This document shows positions 54,401 to 63,507 of a stretch of 64,000 bases of DNA, in pieces. The notes under the pieces are model-generated. The model saw only the letters and a list, made by a program, of their open reading frames with translations, was not told the DNA's origin and made no database searches. Position 1 is the first letter of the stretch; each line of letters begins with the position of its first letter. Source of the DNA: Komarekiella atlantica HA4396-MV6 (GTDB taxonomy: Bacteria > Cyanobacteriota > Cyanobacteriia > Cyanobacteriales > Nostocaceae). The translations under genes were made by a program, and so were the position numbers. Where the stretch lies: the NCBI GenBank assembly GCA_019359395.1, contig JAHHHK010000006.1:186001-250000 (forward strand), read 5' to 3'.

Positions 54401-57007
54401 ATCGCCTAATTTAAAACCGTATTGCAAGTCAATATTGTTGTAGCGAATGCCACCAGGATTAACTTCTTGCAACAACTCACCAGACAAGTTATAAACCCTT
54501 AACCCGGCATTTTTCACCGCTGTCAATACCAAGCTGTCGGCTGAGTCAGTGGCATTCACATAAATAGCAGGGTCATCAGCATCAGCTCGCCCAGATGTGG
54601 GCAGTGTCTCATCGTCAAATAAATCAGGACGAGTTTCTACTGTAGGAATTGCGGTATTCACGATGTCTGCACTCAAAGTAAGAATTTGGGTAAATTGGGT
54701 TTGGCTGAAGTTGTTATCACTCACCAGCACAATGGACTGACTACCATCTGGTAGTTTGGGGCCGAAAGCCAGGCCCTCGATGTTATCTGTGCCTGTAGGC
54801 AAGTCCAACGAGTCCAGATTCAACAGCAATCGCTTCTGGGCTGGTTTAAGAGCAGCCAGTTGAGTTTCGCTGAGGCTTTCGAGTGAGTCGATGGCGCTAA
54901 TGTCGGTTGCACCTTGTAAGGTAATTTCGTAAATTTTGATGGTGTTGCCTGTACCAGGAACTCCCGCAGAGAAAGAACGCTCTAACGCCAGTAAAGTACC
55001 TCGATTGTCAATTGCTAGTAAATCTACTAAGCCATTGGTGCTAAATGCATCTGTTGGATTTGGCGCAACTGCTACAGAATCGGTGACATATAGATATTCC
55101 TTCTCTGGTTGTCCCGAAAGTAAGTTGTATTGCAAAATGCGCGATCGCGTTTCAGTAGTGGTAGTAGCAACTGGCCCATCTTGGAACAGGGCGTTTTCGG
55201 TGGCGGTAAATAGGGTTTTTTGGTCGGGTGTGAGCGTGAGGCTTTCTAATGCTGCGTTATTGCGAACACCAGATATTTGGGTATCGCCAGCGTTGATTAC
55301 ACCATCGCCGTTGGTATCTTCTACCACTGGTAGGTACTTGCTGGGGACAGATAATGAGCGTACTTCCTGCCCTGTAGTCAACGAAAACTCTTTAACGAAA
55401 GGATCACTAACGCGACCTGTATTAAGATTAACTTCACCCTCGGAAGAAATGAAGACTGTGCCGTTATCAGTCAGGGCAATGCCTTCAGGGTCGAGGCTAT
55501 TTAGTGCAAAGAAGTTACCACTGCTATCTTTCAGGGGTGTGACATTAGTAAAAGTTGCCCCAGTTGTGGTGATGGTAACTGGATCAGCAGTGAAGGTATA
55601 AAAACGGGCAGGGCCAAATTGCGAGCGATCGTCTGAAATAGCGTAATAGACGTTTTTGGTGGCATCGTAGGTAACACCAGATAGCCCACCCACGGGAGTT
55701 TCTACGCCATTCACCGTCCCCGCTGCACCAGCAGGAATAAAGCCTGTAGTAAAGACCGTCTGCCCCTGGAATTCTGCACTAGGAATGGTTTTACCTGCTT
55801 CAATTGCACCAACCTGTACATCTGCAAACACCAGGCGATGGTCGGAACTAGGGAAGGGGAAAGTACCTACCAAGGGAAATGTCGGGTCGGTATTCAGGGG
55901 CCAAAATACTCCTGAGTTAGTAATTTGTTGGTCAGCGGAGGGTAGCACGTAATCTACTCGTAGGTTTCCCGGAGCCGTATCGCCGAAATCTGCGGTGTCA
56001 AAACTGGGATTACCCTTTTGACTAGCGTTTGCACCACCTTGTAAGTCTGCCTGTTGAGCAGCACCGGGACTGCTGGGAATGACATTAGTATTAATGCCAG
56101 GGTTCTGCAACAGTTGCCGAATGGCGTTGTCAAAACTATCACCATCTACGGGGTCTGCATTCTGGTCGCCCATAATCACAAAGCTCGACCCAGCAGCAAT
56201 ACCACCCTTTTTACCGCCATCATCATAGATGTAATCGCCTTTACCTGGGGTTATGTAGTCTGCCCAAAAGCGGATCTCGTCGTGGTTGCGCTTACCGTTG
56301 CGGTCTTCAGCACCATCGAAGGTGGGGGGTGTAGGATGGCTAGCGAGGACGTGAACTGTCTCGCCATCTACCTGGATAGGAACATCCCAGTGACTCTTAG
56401 AGGAGAGGCGCAATACTTCTAGTTCGTCCGCAGAATACCAGTCATTCGGCTTGGGTGTTGTGGGGTCATCGGGAAGCAAAGCATTAGGCATATCCTTCCA
56501 AAGAAAATTTTGGAAAGTCCGTACATTCTCGGTGTCGATGGGATATTTGGACAGTAGTAACATCCCGTATTGACCAGGAAAATCCCCAAAGCCGATCGCA
56601 TCATCGCCGTATCCTGGTTCGCCTGGGGTTGTAACAACTGTACCGTTGTTGTTCAAATCAAACCCAGAGGTAATACCCGTATTACTAGGAGCAATATAGA
56701 TGTAGGGGTAGTCAACGGGAGTTGCACCGTTTTGGCTAATGGCAAGGTAATTTTGCTGGAAAAGTTCAACAGTTTGATTAGGATTTTCGGAATCGTAGTC
56801 GAACTCATTAATTAGTAGGACATCTGGGTTGCTGCGCTGGATGATTTCGGCAACAGCTTTTGCTTGAGCATTATTTGGGGTAGATAAATCAGTTGTCAAC
56901 TGACCTTCAGCGTTGCGGTACAGGGAAGCATTGAACTGAGAAAAGCGAATTGAGTTTGTAGTTACCATAAAATCAGCAAATAATTGCTTGTTTAAAGGAG
57001 TTTGCAT
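48434..57007 (-). CDS. Giant secreted multi-phosphoesterase: EEP nuclease-like, phytase-like, two GDPD domains and DUF4114-like end
   Basis: 2857 residues, no signal peptide. Domains in order are as follows. Endonuclease/exonuclease/phosphatase-like (about 15-395; [25 protein letters not shown]). Esterase-like phytase propeller (about 430-770; [14 protein letters not shown]). 3-phytase-like beta-propeller (about 790-1170; [38 protein letters not shown]). Two more esterase-like segments (about 1195-1560 and 1595-1740). Two glycerophosphodiester phosphodiesterase domains (about 1760-2080 and 2140-2480; each with [24 protein letters not shown]). Another esterase-like propeller piece (about 2490-2690), then a DUF4114-like end ([19 protein letters not shown]). 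All recognisable catalytic domains act on phosphate esters, suggesting extracellular phosphorus scavenging. Start ATG 57007; 58 bp after the nuclease gene. Confidence 0.92.
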   Translation of the reverse strand: MQTPLNKQLFADFMVTTNSIRFSQFNASLYRNAEGQLTTDLSTPNNAQAKAVAEIIQRSNPDVLLINEFDYDSENPNQTVELFQQNYLAISQNGATPVDYPYIYIAPSNTGITSGFDLNNNGTVVTTPGEPGYGDDAIGFGDFPGQYGMLLLSKYPIDTENVRTFQNFLWKDMPNALLPDDPTTPKPNDWYSADELEVLRLSSKSHWDVPIQVDGETVHVLASHPTPPTFDGAEDRNGKRNHDEIRFWADYITPGKGDYIYDDGGKKGGIAAGSSFVIMGDQNADPVDGDSFDNAIRQLLQNPGINTNVIPSSPGAAQQADLQGGANASQKGNPSFDTADFGDTAPGNLRVDYVLPSADQQITNSGVFWPLNTDPTFPLVGTFPFPSSDHRLVFADVQVGAIEAGKTIPSAEFQGQTVFTTGFIPAGAAGTVNGVETPVGGLSGVTYDATKNVYYAISDDRSQFGPARFYTFTADPVTITTTGATFTNVTPLKDSSGNFFALNSLDPEGIALTDNGTVFISSEGEVNLNTGRVSDPFVKEFSLTTGQEVRSLSVPSKYLPVVEDTNGDGVINAGDTQISGVRNNAALESLTLTPDQKTLFTATENALFQDGPVATTTTETRSRILQYNLLSGQPEKEYLYVTDSVAVAPNPTDAFSTNGLVDLLAIDNRGTLLALERSFSAGVPGTGNTIKIYEITLQGATDISAIDSLESLSETQLAALKPAQKRLLLNLDSLDLPTGTDNIEGLAFGPKLPDGSQSIVLVSDNNFSQTQFTQILTLSADIVNTAIPTVETRPDLFDDETLPTSGRADADDPAIYVNATDSADSLVLTAVKNAGLRVYNLSGELLQEVNPGGIRYNNIDLQYGFKLGDESVDIAVASDRENDKLAIFKINPTANADSKYLEDITDSSIGTLFQAAPFEPPYDPSERSAYGVALYRSPISNDYYAFVNRRETGDVAQFKLIDKGNGKIGAERVREFTIPTIEEREPQTEGMVVDQETGFLYIGQEDVGIWKFQAEPDGGTTGKLIDRVKDLGGTNLVNDVEGLSIYYGANGTGYLLASSQGDNTFVAYTREGNNEYLGNFAVGSNGAIDSVQESDGADVVNVPLGPNFPQGLFVTQDGDNDPAKLVQDEDELENINSNFKLVPWENIANAFPNPLKIDTTSYDPRNPVAQPKLTIYDFENLPKLGTASSGQDVFLGGFSGLYFQGIAANGNLKFVTHPDRGPNGDNTETGRPFPLPDYQPEIVSFELNRSTGEISITKRTKLFREDGTTPLTGLPNLQTGEQNTAYTDETGVDLNNNVLANDPFGADMEGIVVTENGDYWMVDEYRPAIYHFNSNGKLIDRFIPAGDATDATQNGGKSYGTPALPAIYAQRRANRGFEAVALEGTKLYAFIQSPIDNPDDEDDTTSKSSQNLRILEFDTVTKKVTGEFIYVLEGLQGTDKIGDAVSLGNGRFAVIERDDKSDATSNKLIFQIDLAGATNINSSPKLATLPTGKTIEQLTIDELAAADIIPVSKSLIVNAAELGYTGVDKLEGLALVAPNTLAIINDNDFSVTGTTTNPDGSLTVDITSPANPEKLGIIELPNDLPVAQKVTLKGFASLPADTFAEGPPSGSEITGTNGRNVPFAKQPVQGFSGVQVADDNSFWFLSDNGFGSKSNSADYLLRIYRLDPSFRGAEPQGDGSVKVLDFIQLSDPDKKVPFDIVNGNTKERLLTGADFDVESLAIAADGTFWIGDEFGPYVLHFDANGKLLDAPAATPNTTNLDTLGGKPPIVIGHRGASGELPEHTLGAYKLAIERGADFIEPDLVSTKDGVLIARHEPNMINTTDVAERPEFSDRKTTKIVDGVEEEGFFASDFTLAEIKTLRAIMPQDFRPQAFNGLYEIPTLEEIIELVKQTEADTGRKIGIYPETKHPTYHDALGLSLEEPLLATLEKTEFTDPSRVFIQSFETSNLKELNQKTDIPLVQLLDAVDVNLDGSLIETKPYDFVVDKDSRTYADLRTAEGLEEVATYADGIGPWKRMIVSVAGVDADGDGEADDVNGDGVVNDADKTLTSPTSLVKDAHDAGLLVHPYTFRDEERYLASDYNGNPQEEFKQYINLGVDGYFTDFPGTGDLVRDQLTGEFVRSPQNPDVLEKTQFQTLDGNAPLVIGHRGASGLRPEHTLEAYKLAIADGADFIEPDLVATKDGYLVARHENALAIINDDGTLNTTDTSTDINLRPEFADRKTTKVIDGRTITGWFTEDLTLEELKTLNAIERLPELRGTKFDNDKLKVPTLEEIIDLVKQVETETGRKIGIYPETKHPTYFENIGINLGQKLVDTLVAKEFTNPERVFIQSFEVGNLKELKQDIMPKAEIDLPLVQLFGGATGKPYDFTVSGDTRTYGDLTKPTELAAIATYATGIGPNKRLIVPAQTVDRNGDGQPDDLNGDGTISEPDRVLGTPTTLVKDAHDANLLVHPYTFRNEGVFLASDYNGDPKKEYEQFIDLGVDGYFTDFPGTGDLVRDQLAGESAVSNLGGSKGFEGLAISPDKKTLYPLLEGTVTGDPAGSLRIYKFDVASKQFQGQLGFYQLDDPSYAIGDFTAVNSNEYLVIERDGGQGKTAKFKKIFKVDLSKKDADGFVAKEEVVDLMNIQDPNDLNQDGNTKFTFPFVTIEDVLVLDAKTLLVANDNNYPFSQGRPGGIDNNEIITLELEKPLNLVQGEFLDLRDATQPVSAEFVVNRNAGYDNYISFYQVTDENGGIDTNGDRKADILVGQTGYTEAAVRGRVTGIDLTANNQDTATYSGTFEPGSIFAPFIIANGRPDAILDSNPNNNPAVYFPFLGANSDKVDHIRLLGNNTFGFEDLPNGGDKDYDDMTVRVNLNIA

Positions 57008-57011
57008 ATTT

Positions 57012-57072
57012 GTTTTAGATGAAATGCATCCACAACCGCGATTGCATCACAGTTGTGGACACAATCTAAAAC
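57012..57072 (-). terminator. Nested hairpin in the ExeM-like/giant gene junction
   Basis: The outer arms GTTTTAGAT (57012-57020) and ATCTAAAAC (57064-57072) pair perfectly and include the upstream gene's stop codon. The inner arms CCACAAC (57030-57036) and GTTGTGG (57052-57058) pair too. It almost fills the intergenic space. It may be a processing or attenuation element rather than a full terminator, since no long T-run follows. Confidence 0.45.
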
Positions 57073-60000
57073 ACGAAGTTGTAGAAGTTATTCATCGCCG
57101 CTGGGGTAACGTTGTCTATATACAAGAAGGGTTGATAAGCAGCCGAACCAAGTAAACCATCGCGGTCAATTTGGAGAACTGTATTTTTCGCTGTCCTTCC
57201 TTGTACCAGACGCACATAGCCATCAGCGATCGCATCACTGCCGTTATAACCACCAGAAACAAGGCTATCGAGTAGCTTAGTCAAAACGATTTTGTCGCTA
57301 CCCACTTTAAAGTCGATGATGTAATTACCTGTATCTTTGATGCTGTTGTAGACAAATTGGTCGTTGCCTTTATCACCTGCGATCGCTTTTATCCCAGGGC
57401 TACCGACAATCACATCATCGCCCCTAGTGCCAATTACAACTTTGCGCCCAGGTGGTGGAGTGATGACTTTATCCACACTAAACAAGTTCAGCCCCACCAG
57501 CACCGGATCGTGGTCAGAGGAACGGAAGGCGTCAGCATTGTATAAACTATCTTGCTGTCCTGCTGATTTGAACTCAGTGTTGTAATCAAGAACGTTGGGT
57601 TCATCGGCATTGATGTGCCATTTAGCACCGCCAGTAACTTGTGCTCCTAAACTGCCATTGGCTAGCGCATAGTCAAGAGTACCCCACTGCCCATCAAAGA
57701 CATAAGAGTAGCTGTCATAAGAAAATTGGTTGTTATATCCTGCACTTGCCAAAGTAGTAATTGGATCTTCCTTGGCGTAAGCGTTGAGATCACCAACAAC
57801 TAGATAGTCAGGGTCATTAGTACCTGTAGGTTTAGTTGCTAACCAAGTTGCTAGGTCTTGAGCCGCACGAGTACGCGTACCATTAGACAAACCTTGACCA
57901 TCGCCAGCGTCAGCATCACCAACACCCCCAGAACTCGAACCTTTGGACTTGAAGTGATTGACAACTAGTGTAAAGTTTTCTTGATTTGAGTTCTGCCGAA
58001 AGGTCTGTGCTAGAGGTTTGCGTCCAGTTAAGTCAAATGCACCTTGACCATATCCATCAGGCGTTGTTGCTGCCGCACCGACTGGAGTAACTTGACCGGG
58101 TTTGTAGATGATTCCCACTGCAATTTGGTCAGTTCCCAAACTTGTGCCGGGATTGATAAAGGCATAAGTACCAGCACCGGAAATTGCATTCAATCCGTTA
58201 ACAAGATCCGCAATGGCACTGTTAGCGCCGTAGCCATCGTTTTCTATCTCGATTAATCCTAGGACATCTGCCCCGGAGCCAATAACGGCTTGAATAATCT
58301 TGTCGCGCTGACGGTTAAACTCAGTCAGGTTATCAGCTCCTCTGGGAGTGGGGAAGCCACCACCTGTACCGTTACCGTTGAAGTAGTTAAGAACGTTGAA
58401 GCTAGCAACCTGAAGCGTACCCCCGACATTTGGCGGTGTTGTCGGGCGAGGATTAGCAGGTGTAAAGTTTTGTCCGGTGGAGGTTTGAACGCGATACCCT
58501 TCAAAACGTTGGTCTAAAATACCATTGATGCTAGCGATCGTGTCACCACCACGCAATGTATTTTCAGCACTCAGAGGAATCCCGCCACGCGCATGAATGA
58601 TTGGGTCGGGGTTTTGAGTGCCTCTACCGTCATCTAAGATGATCCGCCGCTGAGCAATCTCATTTAAGTAGGCAGAGTATCCACTGACACTTGGCGCATT
58701 AAATTGGGTGTACTGGTCAAGTCTGCCATCAGTACCGGGTTGGTTGCTGGCATCAGTTGCCGAGAGAACGACTTGCCCAAATCGACCAAGCTGGAAATGC
58801 TCGGTTACAGTCAGGTTTCCAGTTGCCGCACTGACGTTGACCAGCATACCTTCGTAGCGCTCTAAGTCTGTCACGCTAGTTACAGGCAACTTGATATTAG
58901 TAACGGTAGGCAGAGTGCTAGCGCCCAGGTTGACGACACTTGTAACACTAGAAAGTTGCGTCAGGCTGCTGTTGACACCACCACTGCTAGTGGTGAATTC
59001 GCCAACCGTTCCACTTACCCGGACTTGATCGCCAACATTACCAGAGAATAGGCCTGTTGGATCAAAAACAAAAATAGCTTCTGAGGTTGTGGAGTCACTA
59101 TCGGCATCTGTATTCTCTTCCTGTACATAGAAACCGTTCAGTTGAGAAGAACCACTAAAAGCAGCAACGACAACCCCCTCAATTGTCCGATTACCAGCAA
59201 AGGCGGGGTTAAAGGTTGCACCACTACCCTGAATCTCGTGAATCTTAGTAATTGAAACAGCTACATCATTGTCAGCAATTGTTGCGGTTACAGAAGCGAT
59301 CGCAACATTATTATAGTTAGCATCGCTACTGGTTGCTGTATGGCTGATAGTGCTGGAGTGTGTACCTTCTGTTACCGGATCATCGACTGCACTGACTGTT
59401 ACCGTTTGCGCTACATCCCAGTTAGCAGCAGTAAAGGTAAGTGTAGTTGCACTGGTTGTGCTTTGAGAATCCGGGTTAATGGCAATAGTAACGTTTGCTG
59501 TTGGTTGACTATTCAGTACTATTGTGTAGGTATCTGTTGCACCACCTTCAGTGATGTTAGTGCTGCCACCAGATTCGGTGATGGTGACACCAGCAGGAAG
59601 AACAGCATTAGCTGTGCCTGGTGTTGGAGTTAGTGCTTGGTAGCTGCTAGTGTTGCGCGCACCCCCTGCACCATTTGGAACCCGTTGGAGTGAATCATTA
59701 GCGCTGCCATTTGCACCACTGTTTTCATCTACTTGAGGCTGAGACGGATTGAGTAGGGCAAGCAAACCGGGGTCATCGGCGTCATTTGTGTCGTAGGCGA
59801 TCGCATCAATTAAATTAGTTGTGGTGATCGGTGTATTATTTGGGAAATCAGTAGCATTAGCCGTGTAGAGTGCAACTGCATCCGCCCCGTTTTGCAGAGT
59901 ATTGCCAGGAAAGATTAAATCTACACTCGGTACACCTGCATTCCCAAGCACAAAGTAACCATTAGCATCAGTGCTGTAGCCATCCAAGTCAAAGGCGGCA

Positions 60001-60140
60001 TAAGATAGGTCGTTGCTACCGTTGTAGAAAACAACTACTAATCCGCTGAGGTCTGTATTGCCTGCGCCACCATCATAAAGCTCGACAAACTCCGCTACAT
60101 CAGTGCTAGGAGTATCCGAGTCAATTTCGTTAATGATCAC
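57066..60140 (-). CDS. ExeM/NucH-family extracellular nuclease with lamin-tail, Calx-beta-like and RTX segments
   Basis: 1024 residues. Residues 1-150 are a lamin-tail-like domain (IINEIDSDTPSTDVAEFVEL). About 175-290 is Calx-beta-like (TITESGGSTNITEGGATDTY). About 295-520 is an OB-fold ExeM-type region (IEGVVVAAF, FYVQEEN). About 570-890 is the EEP nuclease, with VASFNVLNYF, IEIENDG, VNHFKSKG, VGDLNAY and SSDHDPVLV as metal and catalytic motifs. The end (about 915-1000) has RTX-like GTRGDDVIVGS and GDKGNDQF repeats. This domain order fits secretion by a type I system without a signal peptide. The start is GTG at 60140 with AGAGGA eight bases upstream. It is co-oriented with the giant phosphoesterase; together they would release phosphate from nucleic acids and phosphoesters. 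Confidence 0.93.
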   Translation of the reverse strand: MIINEIDSDTPSTDVAEFVELYDGGAGNTDLSGLVVVFYNGSNDLSYAAFDLDGYSTDANGYFVLGNAGVPSVDLIFPGNTLQNGADAVALYTANATDFPNNTPITTTNLIDAIAYDTNDADDPGLLALLNPSQPQVDENSGANGSANDSLQRVPNGAGGARNTSSYQALTPTPGTANAVLPAGVTITESGGSTNITEGGATDTYTIVLNSQPTANVTIAINPDSQSTTSATTLTFTAANWDVAQTVTVSAVDDPVTEGTHSSTISHTATSSDANYNNVAIASVTATIADNDVAVSITKIHEIQGSGATFNPAFAGNRTIEGVVVAAFSGSSQLNGFYVQEENTDADSDSTTSEAIFVFDPTGLFSGNVGDQVRVSGTVGEFTTSSGGVNSSLTQLSSVTSVVNLGASTLPTVTNIKLPVTSVTDLERYEGMLVNVSAATGNLTVTEHFQLGRFGQVVLSATDASNQPGTDGRLDQYTQFNAPSVSGYSAYLNEIAQRRIILDDGRGTQNPDPIIHARGGIPLSAENTLRGGDTIASINGILDQRFEGYRVQTSTGQNFTPANPRPTTPPNVGGTLQVASFNVLNYFNGNGTGGGFPTPRGADNLTEFNRQRDKIIQAVIGSGADVLGLIEIENDGYGANSAIADLVNGLNAISGAGTYAFINPGTSLGTDQIAVGIIYKPGQVTPVGAAATTPDGYGQGAFDLTGRKPLAQTFRQNSNQENFTLVVNHFKSKGSSSGGVGDADAGDGQGLSNGTRTRAAQDLATWLATKPTGTNDPDYLVVGDLNAYAKEDPITTLASAGYNNQFSYDSYSYVFDGQWGTLDYALANGSLGAQVTGGAKWHINADEPNVLDYNTEFKSAGQQDSLYNADAFRSSDHDPVLVGLNLFSVDKVITPPPGRKVVIGTRGDDVIVGSPGIKAIAGDKGNDQFVYNSIKDTGNYIIDFKVGSDKIVLTKLLDSLVSGGYNGSDAIADGYVRLVQGRTAKNTVLQIDRDGLLGSAAYQPFLYIDNVTPAAMNNFYNFVF

Positions 60141-60549
60141 AATATCAATCCTCTTGTGTCAAAGCCATAAATAACGTCTCCTTGATCCTCTGGGAATCAA
60201 GTTATCCCCAGAACCAAGGACTAAAGTATTAGTTAATACTTTACTGAACTAGTATTAGTTCGCAGAAAATAAATGCAAAGATATACTTCGCATTTGACGC
60301 TGATGCCTTTGCGATCGCAATATCAGCATGGCAAATTCAGGAATGTAGAAGAATACAGCTACATTCCTAATTAGTATCAATTCCTATTCAGCCCCCTCAA
60401 ACTATCCCAGTAACATTAAGAAACTGCTAGCGAAAGGTTAAAACAACAGATAATTGAGAGTTAATAACTTACATTCTCGTTGTTATGCAAGATACTCTCT
60501 GGGAAACCCTAATTATAAGTACCTAAGACATAAATCAACGCAGTAGTGT
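60141..60549. promoter_or_regulatory. Upstream region of the nuclease gene with a 10-bp-arm palindrome
   Basis: TAAAGTATTA (60222-60231) and TAATACTTTA (60234-60243) form a perfect palindrome with a 2-base centre, about 85-100 bp upstream of the GTG start. It could be an operator, or simply AT-rich chance. A HIP1 octamer GCGATCGC lies near 60312. No convincing tandem Pho box was found despite the phosphate-related product. Confidence 0.35.
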
Positions 60550-60982
60550 ATGACAATAACAGTCAAACTCCCTAGCTACCAGATTTATGAACAAATCCAT
60601 GTAGGAGATAAAACCCTTGTCTACCGGGGAGTCAGAAAACAAGAGCGATCGCTCCCTTTAAACTTGCACAACGAGATATATGCGATCGCCATACAATTAT
60701 TACTTAATGATAGTTGGCTGCAACAGTATAAATTAACTTTTAAAATTTACAAATAATTTGCAGAGGTTGAGTATTTAAACGGTAATTTTGCCCATTCAGA
60801 TATAGTTATTTAACAAGCATTAGCACCTTTCTTTACAACTAAAACCGTTGGTCAAGGCACAGATTTAGGATTATCCATCATTACCAAATCATCGTAGATA
60901 AGCATCGGGTGCAGTTAGAGTGTCAATCAACACCAGGTGAAGGAGCAGATATCATCACACCACCAATACGACATCGTTGTTG
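60550..60982 (+). pseudogene. Remnant of a hybrid Ser/Thr-kinase - histidine-kinase gene (middle deleted)
   Basis: The 5' piece (MTITVKLPSYQIYEQIHVG onward, TLVYRGVRKQER) matches the first residues of the large cyanobacterial Ser/Thr-kinase/AAA/GAF/histidine-kinase hybrids. About 120 bp later, APFFTTKTVGQGTDLGLSII and, after a frame change, QIIVDKHRVQLECQSTPGEG match the G-box end of the HATPase domain that terminates the same proteins. Intact relatives run to well over 1500 residues, so almost the whole gene has been deleted. A 68-residue open frame remains at 60550-60756, probably non-functional. Confidence 0.75.
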
Positions 60983-61064
60983 ACCTACCCAACGCTAAGT
61001 CAAATAAAAAATACTTAGTACTTACAGCAATCCTAAATGATTTGTAAACTTCTTTGCTTCTTCT

Positions 61065-61145
61065 GTTGGCACTCTTCTCTACGAGACCAAGGCATTGGCG
61101 GAAGTCTCTGTCTACGACACCAAGGCGAACGTAGAGAAGGCAACT
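61065..61145. repeat. GC-rich dispersed repeat
   Basis: It contains CTCTACGAGACCAAGGCATTGG and CTACGACACCAAGGCGAACG, the family seen at 2711-3030 and 34841-34950. It lies in the spacer (60983-61278) between the kinase remnant and the hydrolase gene; nothing else is seen there. Confidence 0.7.
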
Positions 61146-61278
61146 TGGCGGTTCATTATTACGATTATCAAATTCAAAAATCTAATAAGTAAGTAGGTAT
61201 AATTAAACATTGGCATTGGAAAAAGATTTTAATAAGTTTTACCAAAAATAAATATACAAATTGTATGCACAACAGCTT

Positions 61279-62307
61279 ATGACAAGTAACGAAACAACAG
61301 TTGACTTTCAGAAAACAACAGAATTCCTCAAGCAAGTTCATCAATCAGAATCCGAACTTCCGCTTAAGAATAAAGCCTGTAGTTCCAAATTCTTTCTTTA
61401 TCCTCACTCCACGCCAAAAGTTTGTCTGTTCTTGCATGGGTTCACAGCAGGCCCCTACCAGTTTGAGCCGCTTGGCAAAGCCTTCTTCAACAGAGGATAC
61501 AACGTTATTGTTCCTTTACAACCCGGTCATGGACGCGCAGGTAACTGGAAGCGCCAAAATCCTCCACCACTTCCAACAGACATTCAGACTTATCAACAAT
61601 TTGTGCTGAAGTGGCTAGAGATTGCAAAAACGCTAGGTCAACAAGTCGTAGTTGGTGGATTATCAACGGGTGGAACCTTAGCAGCCTGGTTAGCTTTAGA
61701 GCATCCCCAGCAGATTAATCGCGCTTTATTGTTCACGCCTTATTTGGGTACTCGTTATTTATTATTTGATTGGCTCATCAAAATCCTGCCGATTTACTTT
61801 GAATGGTTTAACAAAGACGCATCTGGTAATTTTGGCTATAAAGGTTTTCAAATTCCAGCATTACGGATATTTTTAGAATTAGGAGAAAATGTTTTAGAAC
61901 AGGCTCAAACTCGCGTTTCTGCTCCTGTATTAATGGTATGTAGCGAAGCTGATCAGGTTGTTAACCGCTCTAAACAACAGAATTTTTTCAAAAGGGTACT
62001 CAAACAGCAAACAAAATCCTGGTACTACTGCTTTGATGATTCGCTTCACATAGAACACCGGATGATGACAAAACTGGAAGACAACGATTATGAAGAACTG
62101 GTGATTATCCTTGGTAAAGCTTTTGTTGATAGTGATTTAACTTGGGTACAGTTTCAACAAATGGCGACTCGCATAGCGCAAGGAGAAACCTATGAGCAGA
62201 TTAAGCCAAAATTGAACCTTGATGGCCAAGCTTGTGAACAGCTATATGCAATGATGACTCAATATTTTGGTTGTGATCATCTTGAATGCATTAATCCATC
62301 TAAGTAA
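61279..62307 (+). CDS. Alpha/beta hydrolase (serine carboxylesterase/lysophospholipase-like)
   Basis: About 342 residues from ATG at 61279; an in-frame TTG at 61261 is the alternative and neither has a strong ribosome site. Fold markers are the oxyanion strand VCLFLHGFTAGPYQF, PLQPGHG, the nucleophile elbow GGLSTGG (Ser), the acid in VCSEADQVV (Asp) and the catalytic His in DDSLHIEHR. No signal peptide or TM helix, so a cytoplasmic esterase or thioesterase-like enzyme. It converges with the small exported protein gene at 62319, leaving only 11 bp. No functional link to neighbours is evident. Confidence 0.9.
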   Translation: MTSNETTVDFQKTTEFLKQVHQSESELPLKNKACSSKFFLYPHSTPKVCLFLHGFTAGPYQFEPLGKAFFNRGYNVIVPLQPGHGRAGNWKRQNPPPLPTDIQTYQQFVLKWLEIAKTLGQQVVVGGLSTGGTLAAWLALEHPQQINRALLFTPYLGTRYLLFDWLIKILPIYFEWFNKDASGNFGYKGFQIPALRIFLELGENVLEQAQTRVSAPVLMVCSEADQVVNRSKQQNFFKRVLKQQTKSWYYCFDDSLHIEHRMMTKLEDNDYEELVIILGKAFVDSDLTWVQFQQMATRIAQGETYEQIKPKLNLDGQACEQLYAMMTQYFGCDHLECINPSK

Positions 62308-62318
62308 ACAGTCAGAAG

Positions 62319-62741
62319 TCATCTCTGGTTTTGCTGATACTTTTGAACAAAATCCATCAGACTTGCTCTCTTGTCTGTACACATCGTATCAATCGCGGCT
62401 GCGGCAACACCCAGAGTATAAGCATTTTCGTTTCTTAGTCGTTGAGGGTCATTTTCATACAGCAGTCCATGCCTCTCTAGTTCACTTGTGAGGTATTCCT
62501 CTGTAGAATAGGCAGTCAGCATACTGCACAATGCTTTTCCGTCATACCTGCGCTGACTGTCACTAGTTCTGAAGTACTTGCCAGCATCAGCAGCGATATT
62601 TGGCAGTGAAAAAAACTTCTCTAATGCGATTTCATACCTAATATATTGAATTTCCGTTGGGTAAACAGGGTAAGGCGTAGCAGCTAGAACACTTGAGGCT
62701 TGAGTTACCAACACTAAGGCGGCAGAGATAGTTTTAAACAT
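62319..62741 (-). CDS. Small exported protein of unknown function
   Basis: 140 residues. Residues 1-21 are a clear Sec signal peptide (MFKTISAALVLVTQASSVLA, cleavage at A-x-A before ATPYP). The mature part has two Cys (ALCSML and DTMCTDKR) that could form a disulphide, and helical segments (AYTLGVAAAAIDTMC). I do not recognise a named family; it looks like a DUF-type periplasmic protein restricted to cyanobacteria. ATG at 62741. Confidence 0.8.
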   Translation of the reverse strand: MFKTISAALVLVTQASSVLAATPYPVYPTEIQYIRYEIALEKFFSLPNIAADAGKYFRTSDSQRRYDGKALCSMLTAYSTEEYLTSELERHGLLYENDPQRLRNENAYTLGVAAAAIDTMCTDKRASLMDFVQKYQQNQR

Positions 62742-62873
62742 AAATAAATTTTGCTCTGTGATTTAGCTCATTATTCACGTCTCCACTGTCTAAATAACTA
62801 CATTTTTCAAATATTTATTACTGAGTAAGTATTGTGTGAAGTCTCAGCATATACCGCAAATTTTTGTGATCAT

Positions 62874-62904
62874 AAAAGCGTTGTGCTGCAAACACAACGC
62901 TTTT
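62874..62904 (-). terminator. Rho-independent terminator of the DUF6888-DUF6887 pair
   Basis: Perfect 12-bp stem AAAAGCGTTGTG / CACAACGCTTTT with a 7-base loop, ending in TTTT on the minus strand, 20 bp after the stop at 62925. This is the clearest terminator in the window. Confidence 0.82.
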
Positions 62905-62924
62905 GAAAATATGATTATGGCTGG

Positions 62925-63116
62925 TTACTCTTGCGGCTGCTGATTTATTCGCTTCCGCAATTCAGCTTCAAACTCTTCATCTGTAGTGCAAAGTACACCT
63001 GGCCGCTCACTTAATCTGTCCATGTACTTGTGAAATGCTTCCGTGTCCTGTGGATGAGTCCTGACGTAACTCAAAAGTTCAGTATCAGACATTCCATCAA
63101 AATTGATTTGGCTCAC
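62925..63116 (-). CDS. DUF6887-family small protein
   Basis: 63 residues. It starts SQINFDGMSDTELLSYVRTH and continues with an acidic helix (EEFEAELRKRI), the pattern of cyanobacterial DUF6887 proteins. The start is GTG at 63116, overlapping the TGA of the preceding DUF6888 gene in GTGA, so it is translationally coupled. The pair is widespread in Nostocales and of unknown role; the size and coupling resemble toxin-antitoxin operons, but this is not established. Confidence 0.85.
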   Translation of the reverse strand: MSQINFDGMSDTELLSYVRTHPQDTEAFHKYMDRLSERPGVLCTTDEEFEAELRKRINQQPQE

Positions 63117-63289
63117 TTAATAAATACCTCCCCGTTCGGAAAGATTTCTACTGCAATTGTGTCTCCAATCAATACAAAAATTCGCTTAGTACGTTCATCC
63201 ATCCGAACTATGTTGATTGATTGCATCAAATTATTTGCCGCTACACATCTGCGATACAGCGCTCGTAACTGCTCTGGTGTTGGTTCCAT
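63113..63289 (-). CDS. DUF6888-family small protein
   Basis: 58 residues: MEPTPEQLRALYRRCVAANN, then a DERTKRIFVLIGDTIAVEIF-like strand region and PNGEVFIK. This is the DUF6888 pattern (MEPT-x-EQLR-x-LY at the start and a PNGEV end). ATG at 63289 has AGGAAGAT directly upstream. Its stop overlaps the start of the DUF6887 gene by 4 bases. Both genes end at the strong terminator at 62874-62904. The 218 bp upstream (63290-63507) hold two HIP1 octamers and no gene. Confidence 0.88.
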   Translation of the reverse strand: MEPTPEQLRALYRRCVAANNLMQSINIVRMDERTKRIFVLIGDTIAVEIFPNGEVFIK

Positions 63290-63507
63290 ATCTTCCTGGG
63301 ATCCAAAAATTTCTCAAAAAAAGTCCAGTAGCCCTTGATTTCCGACAAGTCTGAATTTACGACGAAGGATATAAATCAAAAGCGATCGCTCCGACTACCA
63401 ATCAATGCGATCGCTTTCTGTAGACAAAACTCGCTACCGCTGCACCAATGCCTCTATCCGGCACTCAGGCTTCTCTTTGCCGACGGCGCTGGCTCCCCTT
63501 GAGCCTT

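Noticed and set aside
60435-60465. Tandem Pho box upstream of the nuclease gene (TTTAACCT and ATTAACTC on the minus strand).
   Set aside because: The half-sites are about 23 rather than 22 bases apart and the middle repeat is absent or out of phase, so it does not meet the 11-bp periodic pattern.
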